64,000 bases of DNA from GCA-2705995 sp048267965 (lineage in GTDB: Bacteria > Bacteroidota > Bacteroidia > Flavobacteriales_G > Salibacteraceae). Under the pieces are notes generated by a model, which was given only the letters and a program-made list of their open reading frames with translations, was not told the origin of the DNA and did no database searches. The stretch covers positions 62,001-126,000 of the forward strand of contig JBLWWK010000007.1 in the NCBI GenBank assembly GCA_048267965.1, given 5' to 3'. The stretch's first letter is position 1, and every line of letters begins with the position of its first letter. Below are positions 8,192-16,927 of this stretch, piece by piece. A program made the translations under genes and the position numbers.

Positions 8192-10402
8192 TTACTCTTC
8201 TTCAAATTGCTTTATGATTTTATACATTCTACAAGAATCAGTAATTAAGTCGTCTGTTTCGAGTAAGATGCTCAGGTATAAATTATGGTTTTTAGGGCTA
8301 ATTTGCTCTTGTTTAAGAGTAACCACTTGTTGCTTTTTAAGATCTTTAATGGTGCATTTTAGCTCGTCTAACTGAATGTGTTTTCCGTTAGGGTCTTGAA
8401 TCGATTTTTCTAGGCGCGTAAAATATTCATGCATCAATTCTTTGAGCTTGCGCAGGGCTTGTGTTTGTTCGTTAAGTAACTGTTTGTGACTATTGAAAAC
8501 GTGATTGGTAGATTCTTTAGAAATAAACTCTAAAGACTGTGTAACATCTTGCATGGCATCAAATAAATTGATGAGCAACTCGCCTTTTTGTTCAGACCTA
8601 AATTGAGCATTACTTAAAATAGAGTGGGAACTTAAGCGAAGGTTGAGGTAATCGTTTTTAAGACTTGTAATTTCTTTACCGCTTTTTCTGAGCAATGCTC
8701 TGTTTTCGGTAATTAAGCCATCGAGGGCTCTTTTGTACCCTTCGTTAAGTTTTTGAAAAGTATGAATAGCTAATTGTTGTTGTTCGTAAAGAATTTCTCG
8801 ATCACTCAACTTTTCACCTACCGGGAAAAGCTTGGCCTTATTTTTCTCTTTTGATTTTTTACGGTGAGAGAAAAAGTTTCTAAAAATGGCGACAAATGCA
8901 ACAAGTACAAGAATAATTACAGCTGGTAAGTCGAATCTAAAAATGAAAAAGGCAAACAAACCTGCTAAAGAGAAGGCTACCATGGCTGTAATAAACCAAC
9001 CTCCAATAACGCTGAGTACACCAGAAATTCTAAAAACAGCACTTTCTCTATCCCATGCTCTATCTGAGAGAGAGGTTCCCATGGCTACCATAAACGAAAC
9101 ATAAGTAGTTGATAGTGGTAGTTTCAACGAAGTGGCAAATGAAATAAGCACGCTCGCCATTGTTAAATTCACAGAGGCTCTTACTAAATCGAATGCTGGC
9201 GGGTCGTTTTCTGAACTTTTTCGCGGAGAAAAGCTCAACTGAATGAATTCTTTGAATTTTGATGGAATTACCTTTTCAACCACATTGCCTACTTGCAAAG
9301 CCATAGAGACCAAAAAGCGAGATCCCGCATTGGGAGAGAAACGTTCTGCGCCATCTGACTGTCTGCCTAGATTAACTTCTGTTTCGGTAACACTTTGCGC
9401 TTTTTTAGAGAAAAGCAGGGTAACAATCATGATAATTCCGGCAATAACCAGTAGCAATGTATCGGTTTTAACGGGCTCACTTAAAAAGGCCATGCTAAAC
9501 TCGTTTGGACTTTGGCCGCTACCTCTCCAGCTCATAAATGATTCAAAACCAGCAATGGGTACACCAATAAAGTTGACTAAGTCGTTACCGGCAAAAGCCA
9601 TGGCTAAGGCAAAAGTTCCGAATAAAACGACAAATCGTAAAATATTCCAATTGGTAAGGCTAACAATTAGTTGCATTAAAATTGTCCAGAAAACAAAAGA
9701 ACCACCAATGAGTAGTAGAGTGTTTTCTTGAACCCAACTTAAAAAGTCTTCAGACACAAAAGATGCGCCTTTTAAGCCTTTGAAAATTAAGAAATACGAT
9801 AATCCTGTGAGTGCGAATCCGGTCCAGATAGAGCCTATAAATTTTAATCTCGGGTGGTAGTTAAAGCTAAAAAGTACTCTCGAAATGTATTGAACAATGG
9901 CTCCTACCGAAAATGCAATTACCACAGAAAGCACAATGCCCGAAATAATGGCTAAAGCTTTGTCTGTATTGATGTAATCGCCCAAAAGTGCAATGCTCTC
10001 TTCTTGCTCAATAAGTTTAAGAATGCTAACAATTACAGCGGCTCCGAGCAATTCGAAAACGATAGAAACCGTTGTGGAAGTTGGCATCCCGAGGGTATTA
10101 AACAAATCGAGAAGAATAATATCGGTAATCATTACGGCCAAGAAAATGACCATGATGTCTGAGAAATAGAAAAATTCTGGATTGAAAATTCCTTTTCGGG
10201 CAATTTCCATCATTCCACTTGAGAAAGTGGCTCCTACAAAAATTCCAATCGAGGCGACCAGAAATATTATTTTCTTAGGTGCTACTTTTGAGCCAATTGC
10301 AGAGTTGAGAAAATTAACAGCATCGTTGCTAACACCCACAACCAAGTCGGTTATGGCGAGTACGAATAAGACTACAACAAAGAATAAATAAATGTTTTCC
10401 AT
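8192..10402 (-). CDS. PiT-family inorganic phosphate transporter with PhoU-like tail
   Basis: The protein has 736 residues. Its first 510 or so form the PiT/Pho-4 membrane domain with about a dozen helices. Both copies of the family repeat signature are visible: GVSNDAVNF near residue 23 and GNDLVNFIGVP near 270. After a basic juxtamembrane stretch (about 515-530), the last 200 residues are soluble, helical and charged, resembling a PhoU-type helical bundle. It should import phosphate coupled to H+ or Na+ at the inner membrane. In many bacteria the PhoU-like regulator is a separate protein (often annotated DUF47) encoded next to pit; here it is fused. No other phosphate genes are adjacent. 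The convergent valS gene shares its terminator. Confidence 0.9.
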   Translation of the reverse strand: MENIYLFFVVVLFVLAITDLVVGVSNDAVNFLNSAIGSKVAPKKIIFLVASIGIFVGATFSSGMMEIARKGIFNPEFFYFSDIMVIFLAVMITDIILLDLFNTLGMPTSTTVSIVFELLGAAVIVSILKLIEQEESIALLGDYINTDKALAIISGIVLSVVIAFSVGAIVQYISRVLFSFNYHPRLKFIGSIWTGFALTGLSYFLIFKGLKGASFVSEDFLSWVQENTLLLIGGSFVFWTILMQLIVSLTNWNILRFVVLFGTFALAMAFAGNDLVNFIGVPIAGFESFMSWRGSGQSPNEFSMAFLSEPVKTDTLLLVIAGIIMIVTLLFSKKAQSVTETEVNLGRQSDGAERFSPNAGSRFLVSMALQVGNVVEKVIPSKFKEFIQLSFSPRKSSENDPPAFDLVRASVNLTMASVLISFATSLKLPLSTTYVSFMVAMGTSLSDRAWDRESAVFRISGVLSVIGGWFITAMVAFSLAGLFAFFIFRFDLPAVIILVLVAFVAIFRNFFSHRKKSKEKNKAKLFPVGEKLSDREILYEQQQLAIHTFQKLNEGYKRALDGLITENRALLRKSGKEITSLKNDYLNLRLSSHSILSNAQFRSEQKGELLINLFDAMQDVTQSLEFISKESTNHVFNSHKQLLNEQTQALRKLKELMHEYFTRLEKSIQDPNGKHIQLDELKCTIKDLKKQQVVTLKQEQISPKNHNLYLSILLETDDLITDSCRMYKIIKQFEEE

Positions 10403-10487
10403 GCAGAGTCCAAAGGTTTTATAATAGGATTATCGCAACTCGTTTTTCAGATTAAATAAAGGTTAACAAGTGATGTTTTTAGATAAA

Positions 10488-10521
10488 AAAACGGTTCCTA
10501 CATTTCTGAAGGAACCGTTTT
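10488..10521 (-). terminator. Terminator of the TonB receptor gene, built from inverted dispersed motifs
   Basis: AAAACGGTTCCT (10488-10499) pairs perfectly with AGGAACCGTTTT (10510-10521) around a 10-base loop. On the minus strand a T-run follows, 11 bases after the receptor stop. The stem arms are copies of the dispersed GGTAGGAACC motif. One arm matches 9 of its 10 bases and the other matches 7 (AGGAACC). Confidence 0.88.
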
Positions 10522-10531
10522 GGAGTTTTAG

Positions 10532-12937
10532 TTAAAAATCTGCTCGTAATGAAATAATGAAATTTCTACCGGGAGCGGATATACCTGAACTGTACGTTCG
10601 GTATCGTTGGTCGGTGATGTTTTCTAAACCAGCACTTACGGTAAAGTGTTCGGTAAATTGATACATCCCTTTTACGTTGAGCGTATACCAACTAGGTGAA
10701 TACGTATTTCCATCGCTGTCTGCAGCGTAGATTTCGCTTTTCCCTTTTTCGCTTTCTGCTAAATCTTCGTGTGAACGTTCAGCTTGGTATAAGCTGTAAA
10801 ATTGAATCATTAGTTTATTGGCATTGTAAGTAAAGCGCGTAGACCCAAAACCAGGAGCCGCATGGCGAGAAGCACTGGTTTCGCCATTGTCTAGTTCTTC
10901 TTCACCAACTTGGTAATTGTAGTTAGAAGAAAGCGTGAAACCTTGGGGTAGCTTAATTTCAATACCCGCTTGAATACCATAAACATTGGCAACAGCTGCG
11001 TTTTGCAGTGCTTGAACTTGACTTAATTGTCCATCGTAAACAATGCTGTCAAGTCCGTTTAATTGGTAATCTCTTCTTACTAATGCATTTTCTAGAATGG
11101 TGTAATAACCAGTTAGATCTAATTTTAAGAAATCGCCAAAAACTTTGGCCACACCAACGTCTACATTATAGGCATATTCTGCTTCTAGATCGGGGTTAGG
11201 AACCACCACTGACCCCGGTTCAGAATCGAATACTTTTCCGATGTCGTCAACATTGGGAGAACGAAAAGCGGTTCCTACATTTAAGCTCAGTACCCATTTG
11301 TCGGTTGGGCGATGAACCACACCGAAACTTCCGGTAACGGCACCGTTGTTTAATTCTGCTTTTTCGAAAGGGAAATTGTAGAATTGGTTATTAAACGTTG
11401 CGTTCAGCAAGAAATGGTTGTAGCGCGCTCCTGCTTGAACCGATGTTTTTGGAGTAATTTTATACTCTTCGTTGATATAAATTGCCATAGACGTCCAGTC
11501 AGAATTTGGATAACGTGATGGACCTGCTGTAACCGCTCCTGTGGTGATATCTTCAATTTCACCAAAAGAGGTTACCTCGTTAAAAACAAATTCGGCACCG
11601 TAAAATAGAGTGTGCTTTTCGCCTAAGCCTTTATTAAAATCGATGTTGGCAGAGTAAGCTTCCACTTCTTCGGTATTGGTGCTTCTGTCGTCTTTGTTTA
11701 AACTACGATCGATTCTACTTTCTTCGAAAGATTGCTGGGCTATCCGAAGCGTCATTTGATCGTATAGTTTGTTGTTACCGGTATGAACCACGTTCAAATG
11801 ATTCATCATCCATTTTTGAGGTCCGTAACTCCACTCTGCATAGCGAGCGGTTCCGTTTCTTACGCGATTATGACGGTCGTAACGGCCATAAGGCGATGTT
11901 TCTGAAAGGTGAAATCCGTATTGGAAATCCCACTTATCGTTTGGTTGAAAACGCACCTTTTGCATAAAGTTGATTTGAGAATATGCCGAAGGGCGCTGTA
12001 TCAATTCATCGTCTTGCTGAATTACTTTGTCAACAGAATCTATTCGTTGAACGTAATATCCTTTTAGGTAATCGTCTGGTCCATTGCTTCCTTGTCTTAA
12101 ATCGTCAAATTGATTAGAAGAAAGACTAGTTACCAATGCCCATTTCTTAAAACCTAGATTCACATCGAAGTGAGCAGTTCTTTCGTTATTGGCCGAAGAA
12201 TAGCGCGTTACAGCGCTTCCGGTAATGAGTGGTTTGTCGTCTAGCGATAACTCTGGAACTAGCGTTTGAAAACTCATTACACCCCCAATAGCATCGCTAC
12301 CATAGATAACAGAACCTGGCCCAAAGAGTACTTCTGTGTTTTCAATGGCAAAAGGATCGAGAGAAATTACGTTTTGTAAGTTGCCACCTCGAAAAATGGC
12401 GGTGTTCATTCTAACGCCATCAATGCTGTAGAGCAGTCGATTGGTAGAAAAACCTCTAATCATGGGGCTACCGCCACCTTGTTGGCTCTTTTGAACATAC
12501 ACTTCGTCTGAAACGGTAAGCAAGTCGGCAGCCGTTTGCGGATTTTGCAAGGCAGCTTCTTTGCGCGTTATCGAAGTGATTTTGGCTGGCACATTTCGGC
12601 TGCTTTGTTTCCATCGAGTAGCAGAAACTACTACTTCGTCTAGGTTAAGGTTGGTGGTTTCCATGTACAACAGAAACGATTTTGCTTCTAGTTGAGCATA
12701 CGTAAACCGTAACGTTTTATACCCTAACGATCGAATTTCTATCAATTCAGAACCTTTGAATTTTGAGATATCAGCCATCCCTTTTGCGTTAGTGGTGGTG
12801 AAAACTCTCGGCTTTTCACTGCTCAAGGTTGCCCATTCTAAAGGTTCTTGGGTTTCTGCATCTTTAATGGTTATGGTTTGGGCAAAAGAAATTATGCACA
12901 GCACGCCCATTAGCGCTGTTAAAATCAATTTTTTCAT
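10532..12937 (-). CDS. TonB-dependent outer-membrane receptor
   Basis: The protein has about 801 residues. In order it has a signal peptide ending SFAQ, a carboxypeptidase-D regulatory-like beta domain (about 20-100), a TonB box and plug domain (DEVVVSATR, then PMIRGF, IDGVRMN and GSDAIGGVMSF), and a 22-strand-type barrel ending in a C-terminal Phe (ISLRADF). The plug resembles the haem/haemoglobin-type receptor group, but the substrate cannot be fixed from sequence. The second ATG (MKKLIL) is used as start because it gives a standard signal peptide; a MIM start two codons upstream is possible. The preceding gene on this strand (185 aa) ends 63 bases upstream and may be co-transcribed. Confidence 0.92.
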   Translation of the reverse strand: MKKLILTALMGVLCIISFAQTITIKDAETQEPLEWATLSSEKPRVFTTTNAKGMADISKFKGSELIEIRSLGYKTLRFTYAQLEAKSFLLYMETTNLNLDEVVVSATRWKQSSRNVPAKITSITRKEAALQNPQTAADLLTVSDEVYVQKSQQGGGSPMIRGFSTNRLLYSIDGVRMNTAIFRGGNLQNVISLDPFAIENTEVLFGPGSVIYGSDAIGGVMSFQTLVPELSLDDKPLITGSAVTRYSSANNERTAHFDVNLGFKKWALVTSLSSNQFDDLRQGSNGPDDYLKGYYVQRIDSVDKVIQQDDELIQRPSAYSQINFMQKVRFQPNDKWDFQYGFHLSETSPYGRYDRHNRVRNGTARYAEWSYGPQKWMMNHLNVVHTGNNKLYDQMTLRIAQQSFEESRIDRSLNKDDRSTNTEEVEAYSANIDFNKGLGEKHTLFYGAEFVFNEVTSFGEIEDITTGAVTAGPSRYPNSDWTSMAIYINEEYKITPKTSVQAGARYNHFLLNATFNNQFYNFPFEKAELNNGAVTGSFGVVHRPTDKWVLSLNVGTAFRSPNVDDIGKVFDSEPGSVVVPNPDLEAEYAYNVDVGVAKVFGDFLKLDLTGYYTILENALVRRDYQLNGLDSIVYDGQLSQVQALQNAAVANVYGIQAGIEIKLPQGFTLSSNYNYQVGEEELDNGETSASRHAAPGFGSTRFTYNANKLMIQFYSLYQAERSHEDLAESEKGKSEIYAADSDGNTYSPSWYTLNVKGMYQFTEHFTVSAGLENITDQRYRTYSSGISAPGRNFIISLRADF

Positions 12938-13006
12938 TATCAATTGTTGTGATTAAACTACTCTATAAGAATGTTTTGTCTCTACCATAAGTAGAGAAGT
13001 AAGATG

Positions 13007-13564
13007 TTAAGAAAGAGTAATTGACTCGGGAGGAGGAGAAAAAATCAACAATTGTGGAGATTGGTAGTGGTTGTTGTAAAAGACAATCGGTTCCTTCAAA
13101 AATGAAGCGTTTTTTAGCTCAAAATCGGGTTTAGGATGCAAAATGATGGTTTTGAAGAAGAGCAGAAGTTGGTTCTGATTCGAGAAATCAGGTTGCGAAT
13201 AAAGTGCCGCTAGAATGTTTTTTAGCTGTCGGTTTACTTTGGTTTCTTCATGATCTTTCCACACTTTGTAAAACACCGAATCGTTGCGTGTTTCTTGCGA
13301 AACGATATCGTACATAAATCCGTTGTATTCGAATTCTTTAGCGTGTTCCCACCTCAAAAGAGTTTGGGTTTGCGACTTTGAAAACCGCAAGATGATATAA
13401 TCTTTGTCAGAAAGAGCGCTCTTGAGTTCTTTTTTAACAGAACGCCTCACTTGCTCTTTTTTAATGCGCAAAAAGTTGGGCATTAACCAAAATGGCAATG
13501 ACAAAACCAAAATAAAAAGCCCAGCTGTTAATGCGTTTTTCACTTCGCGGACGAATTTATTCAA
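13007..13564 (-). CDS. Hypothetical protein with N-terminal membrane helix
   Basis: This 185-residue protein has one hydrophobic helix (about residues 12-30) after a basic N-terminus, then a soluble region without cysteine motifs. I recognise no domain. It is encoded just upstream of and in line with the TonB-dependent receptor gene. Small membrane-anchored proteins of this kind often precede receptor genes in Bacteroidota, so a role linked to the receptor is possible but unproven. Its promoter lies in the 167-base gap shared with the divergent T9SS protein gene. Confidence 0.65.
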   Translation of the reverse strand: MNKFVREVKNALTAGLFILVLSLPFWLMPNFLRIKKEQVRRSVKKELKSALSDKDYIILRFSKSQTQTLLRWEHAKEFEYNGFMYDIVSQETRNDSVFYKVWKDHEETKVNRQLKNILAALYSQPDFSNQNQLLLFFKTIILHPKPDFELKNASFLKEPIVFYNNHYQSPQLLIFSPPPESITLS

Positions 13565-13731
13565 ATTGATGAACGTACACCGTAAAAAAGTGTTGGGGAA
13601 AAGATTAAAGAAAAGATTTGCTTACGATTAATTACGTTTTGTAAGCGATGGGTAATTTGCGCTTAACTTCGACTTAACCCATGCTTTAGCTGAAGCCGTC
13701 ACCTTTGCGAATAAACTAAAACTTAGCTAGC
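13565..13731. promoter_or_regulatory. Divergent intergenic region with inverted repeats
   Basis: This 167-base gap separates two divergent genes. It holds GCTTAC (13620-13625) paired with GTAAGC (13641-13646), and ATGGGT (13648-13653) paired with ACCCAT (13677-13682). CACCTTTG, a one-base variant of TAnnTTTG, lies about 25 bases before the + strand ATG. The inverted repeats could be operators, but there is no regulator gene nearby to match. Confidence 0.3.
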
Positions 13732-16023
13732 ATGAAAAAACTTTACATCACGGTAGGAGCCATTTTGATTTCTACCTTATCGATGGCTCAAATCAGCTTA
13801 AACCACGTTAGCAGCTTCGAAACAGGTGCTTTTGACGAAGGAGCTGCTGAAATTGTAGCCTACGATACTACTCATCAGCAATTGGTGTTTACCAATGCAC
13901 AAAACAACGAATTAGAGATTGTAGACTTCTCTGATCCTGCCAATCCAGTAAGCGTTTCAGCTATTGATTTATCGCCTTATGGTGGAGGTGTAAACAGTGT
14001 TAAAGTTTTCGGAAACGGAATTTACGCAGTTGCTGTAGAAGCCAATGTAAAACAAGATGTAGGCGCTTTAGTATTCTTCGATCATACAGGAACATTCTTA
14101 AACAGTGTGGAATGTGGCGCTTTGCCAGATATGGTTCAAGTAGCAAAAGACGGTTCTTTCTTAGTGGTTGCTAACGAAGGCGAGCCTAACGATGATTGGA
14201 CAAGAGATCCAGTTGGTTCTGTAACCGTAGTTGATGTTTCTGCTGGTGTTGCTGCTGCTTCTGCTACGCAAATAGGTTTTGCTGGTGCATCGGTAGCGGC
14301 AGATGTGAACATCTACGGATTAGACACCATCAATTTGATTAACGAAGATTTTGAAGATGTAGCGCTTGAATTAGGAAACTGGATGCCAGTTAACGTTACA
14401 CCAGACAATATTCCTTGGTATCACGATGATTTTTCGGGTGATTATTTTGCAGAAGCAAGTGGCTTTAGCTTTAGTGGTCCGAGTATTCCGAGTGAAGGTT
14501 ACTTGGTTTCTTCTGAATTGTCTTTACAAGATTTTGAATCTGTTGAGTTGAATTTTCAGAATACCATGAATTTTACCGATAACGGTGGCGGAACATTCAA
14601 TTTCTTGGTAACTACAGACGATGCTAGCGATTCTGCTGCTGTTGTTGCGGCCTCTTGGGATACGCTTACTTTTAATCGTTCTACAGGTGGTTACACAGAA
14701 GTAGCTTCTGGAGCTGTGAGTTTAGATGCTTACTTGGGCGAAACCGTTTTTGTGGCTTTACATTATTCTTCTTCTGGAAGCCAAAACAACGAAACTGAAA
14801 CTTGGCAAATTGATGATATTACCATGAACGGAACGTATGGCGCTGCCAATAACTTAGAGCCTGAGTACGTTGCCATCTCAGACGATAATTCTACGGCTTA
14901 TGTAGTACTTCAAGAAAACAACGCTCTAGCTGTAATCGATTTATCTACTCAACTTGTTTCTGTGGTTTCTTTAGGATATAAAGATCACAGCCAAACCGGA
15001 ATGGGATTGGATCCTTCAGATAAAGATAGCGGAGTAAAAATTGCAGAGCACCCTGTTTTTGGAATGTATCAGCCAGATGCAATCACTTATCGAATGATTA
15101 ACGGAACGGGTTATATTTTATCTGCTAACGAAGGGGATGCAAGAGATTACGATGCATACTCAGAAGAAGAAAGAATTAAAGATGTAACATTAGATCCAAC
15201 GGCATTTCCTAACGCTGCGGTTTTGCAAGAAGACACGGTATTGGGTAGATTAAACATTACTACTTCTTTAGGTGATACAGATGGCGATGGCGACTTTGAC
15301 GAGTTGTATGCTTATGGTGCTCGTTCGTTCTCAATTTGGAGTACTTCTGGTGCTTTGGTTTGGGATAGTGGAGACGATTTTGAGCAAATCACTTCTCAAG
15401 AATATCCTGCAGATTTCAACAGTAACAACGATGAAAACGGCAGCTTCGAAAGTCGTTCAGATAATAAAGGTCCAGAGCCAGAAGCAATTACAACAGCTAT
15501 GTTTAATGGAGTTCCGCATGCCTTAATCGGTTTAGAAAGAATGGGCGGAATCATGGTTTACAACATCAGCGACCCTACGGCTCCTCAGTTTGTAACCTAC
15601 CTTAATAACCGTGATTTTTCTGTAGACGCTGAATTGCCAGGCGGTGGTACTAACCCAGCTGTAGGCGATTTAGGTGTTGAAGATTTAATCGTGATAGACG
15701 GAGCTGTGAGTCCAAATGGTTCTACTTACGTGGTTTCTTCAAACGAAATTAGCGGTACAGTTTCTATTTTCGAAGTGGAAGGTTTGGTTAACAATGTGAA
15801 ATCTAACACGGCAGAAAACGAAGCTTTAACTGCGTATCCTAACCCAGTGAGCGGTACAGATATTACTCTTAACAAAGTGAGTTCTTACCAAATTTTCGAT
15901 GTAAGCGGAAGAATGTTAATTCAAGAAGTAAACACTAACGTAATAAGCGTAGAAGGCTTAACAGCCGGTGTTTATTTTGTGAAAAGCGCAGAAGGCGAAA
16001 CGCTTTCTTTTGTGAAGAAATAA
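13732..16023 (+). CDS. Choice-of-anchor I beta-propeller protein, T9SS-exported
   Basis: The protein has 763 residues, with a signal peptide ending SMAQ. A YncE-like beta-propeller of the choice-of-anchor I type follows, seen from NEGEPNDDW, LQENNALAVIDL, KDHSQTGMGLDPSDKD and NEGDARDYDAY. A C-terminal type IX secretion sorting domain is clear (YPNPVSG near residue 700, then GLTAGVYFV, to the end). Residues about 200-370 are a cleaved-adhesin/MAM-like jelly roll (NEDFEDVALELGNW to WQIDDITMNG) inserted into the propeller, between strands that are normally contiguous. It should be secreted and either anchored on the cell surface or released after sorting-signal cleavage. Related proteins are sometimes annotated as alkaline phosphatase or phytase-like; I see no basis to choose an activity here. 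Confidence 0.88.
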   Translation: MKKLYITVGAILISTLSMAQISLNHVSSFETGAFDEGAAEIVAYDTTHQQLVFTNAQNNELEIVDFSDPANPVSVSAIDLSPYGGGVNSVKVFGNGIYAVAVEANVKQDVGALVFFDHTGTFLNSVECGALPDMVQVAKDGSFLVVANEGEPNDDWTRDPVGSVTVVDVSAGVAAASATQIGFAGASVAADVNIYGLDTINLINEDFEDVALELGNWMPVNVTPDNIPWYHDDFSGDYFAEASGFSFSGPSIPSEGYLVSSELSLQDFESVELNFQNTMNFTDNGGGTFNFLVTTDDASDSAAVVAASWDTLTFNRSTGGYTEVASGAVSLDAYLGETVFVALHYSSSGSQNNETETWQIDDITMNGTYGAANNLEPEYVAISDDNSTAYVVLQENNALAVIDLSTQLVSVVSLGYKDHSQTGMGLDPSDKDSGVKIAEHPVFGMYQPDAITYRMINGTGYILSANEGDARDYDAYSEEERIKDVTLDPTAFPNAAVLQEDTVLGRLNITTSLGDTDGDGDFDELYAYGARSFSIWSTSGALVWDSGDDFEQITSQEYPADFNSNNDENGSFESRSDNKGPEPEAITTAMFNGVPHALIGLERMGGIMVYNISDPTAPQFVTYLNNRDFSVDAELPGGGTNPAVGDLGVEDLIVIDGAVSPNGSTYVVSSNEISGTVSIFEVEGLVNNVKSNTAENEALTAYPNPVSGTDITLNKVSSYQIFDVSGRMLIQEVNTNVISVEGLTAGVYFVKSAEGETLSFVKK

Positions 16024-16043
16024 GTGTAAAAACTGCACCCATC

Positions 16044-16077
16044 AAAAAGCCGAATTTGTATTCAAATTCGGCTTTTT
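16044..16077. terminator. Bidirectional terminator
   Basis: AAAAAGCCGAATTTG pairs with CAAATTCGGCTTTTT around a 4-base loop, between the T9SS protein gene and the convergent lipoprotein gene. Confidence 0.92.
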
Positions 16078-16848
16078 TTATTCTTTCCAGCTAATAAAAA
16101 TGGCTATATCGGTAGGAGCCGATTCGTCTCCACCGAAGTACGGAAACAACTGATAAGCAATAAACCGAGAACTACAAGCTCGCGGAAAATCTACCGATTT
16201 CTCGTTGACGGTAACCACATATTTTTTGCGAAGTGCAACAATAGAAACTTCTGAAATTTGGTCAATTTTAGTAGTGGTGATGCTTTTGAAAGCACGCTTC
16301 CCGTTGGTGTAAGCGTAGCCGCCTAGTTCTATGCCTTTTTCGGCAGAATACCTCCAAACTAATCGAATACTGTTCTGGTGATGCATACTATTGCAATCAG
16401 AAAAACCCATTACTTTATTCCAGTCGTGTTGGTTTTCTGCACGTTGCGTTTGGTAAATGGTCGAAGAATCAAAACGGATGTAAAAATTCATAGAATCGTA
16501 CGGCCAAAAAGTAAGATTGCTGGTTTGCGCATAATGCGTTCCTGCCGAAATACTGTGGGTTTCCCATTTAAATAAGTCGATAGAATCGATTAATACCTCC
16601 GAAACCTCTATGTTTTCAGTTGGTGCCGATCGATCAAAAGACTGTTTTTCCATCTTTTCGGGAGAAACTGTGGTACTTTTGCCCTGATTTTGAGTAGGGG
16701 TGGCTGACCCAGCATTGTATTTTTTCGCAGTAGCAAATTGAGGTTGAAGCACTGGCGGATAAACAGTTGTGGTGACTTGCTTTTTAGGAGCACAACCAGC
16801 CACTAAAACAAGTGCAAACAGAAATGAAGTTACCAACGTCTTATTCAT
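16078..16848 (-). CDS. Hypothetical lipoprotein
   Basis: This 256-residue protein has a lipoprotein signal peptide with lipobox VAGC (Cys 19). A low-complexity linker rich in Gln, Thr and Lys follows (about 25-75), then a globular region with many aromatic residues and two pairs of spaced cysteines. I recognise no family. It is probably anchored to the outer membrane. Its ATG is only 4 bases after TAATTTTG (minus strand, 16860 to 16853), so the mRNA may be leaderless. It is convergent with the T9SS protein gene. A GGTAGGAGCC variant of the dispersed motif occurs at 16111. Confidence 0.72.
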   Translation of the reverse strand: MNKTLVTSFLFALVLVAGCAPKKQVTTTVYPPVLQPQFATAKKYNAGSATPTQNQGKSTTVSPEKMEKQSFDRSAPTENIEVSEVLIDSIDLFKWETHSISAGTHYAQTSNLTFWPYDSMNFYIRFDSSTIYQTQRAENQHDWNKVMGFSDCNSMHHQNSIRLVWRYSAEKGIELGGYAYTNGKRAFKSITTTKIDQISEVSIVALRKKYVVTVNEKSVDFPRACSSRFIAYQLFPYFGGDESAPTDIAIFISWKE

Positions 16849-16852
16849 GCGG

Positions 16853-16860
16853 CAAAATTA
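16853..16860 (-). promoter_or_regulatory. -7 element 4 bases from an ATG
   Basis: The minus strand reads TAATTTTG, an exact TAnnTTTG match, 4 bases before the lipoprotein start codon. Transcription would begin at or next to the A of the ATG. Confidence 0.5.
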
Positions 16861-16927
16861 AGCGTTACAAAGATTGAAAAGCGTTAGAACAAGAATTCTC
16901 TTATAATTTAGCAGAAAGTTTAGCAAG

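Noticed and set aside
9243..9731. 162-codon frame antisense to the phosphate transporter gene
   Set aside because: Mirror of a membrane protein coding strand with no domain or start signal.
10403..10531. Riboswitch upstream of the phosphate transporter or before the TonB receptor
   Set aside because: The only structure is the receptor terminator; no known aptamer pattern is seen.
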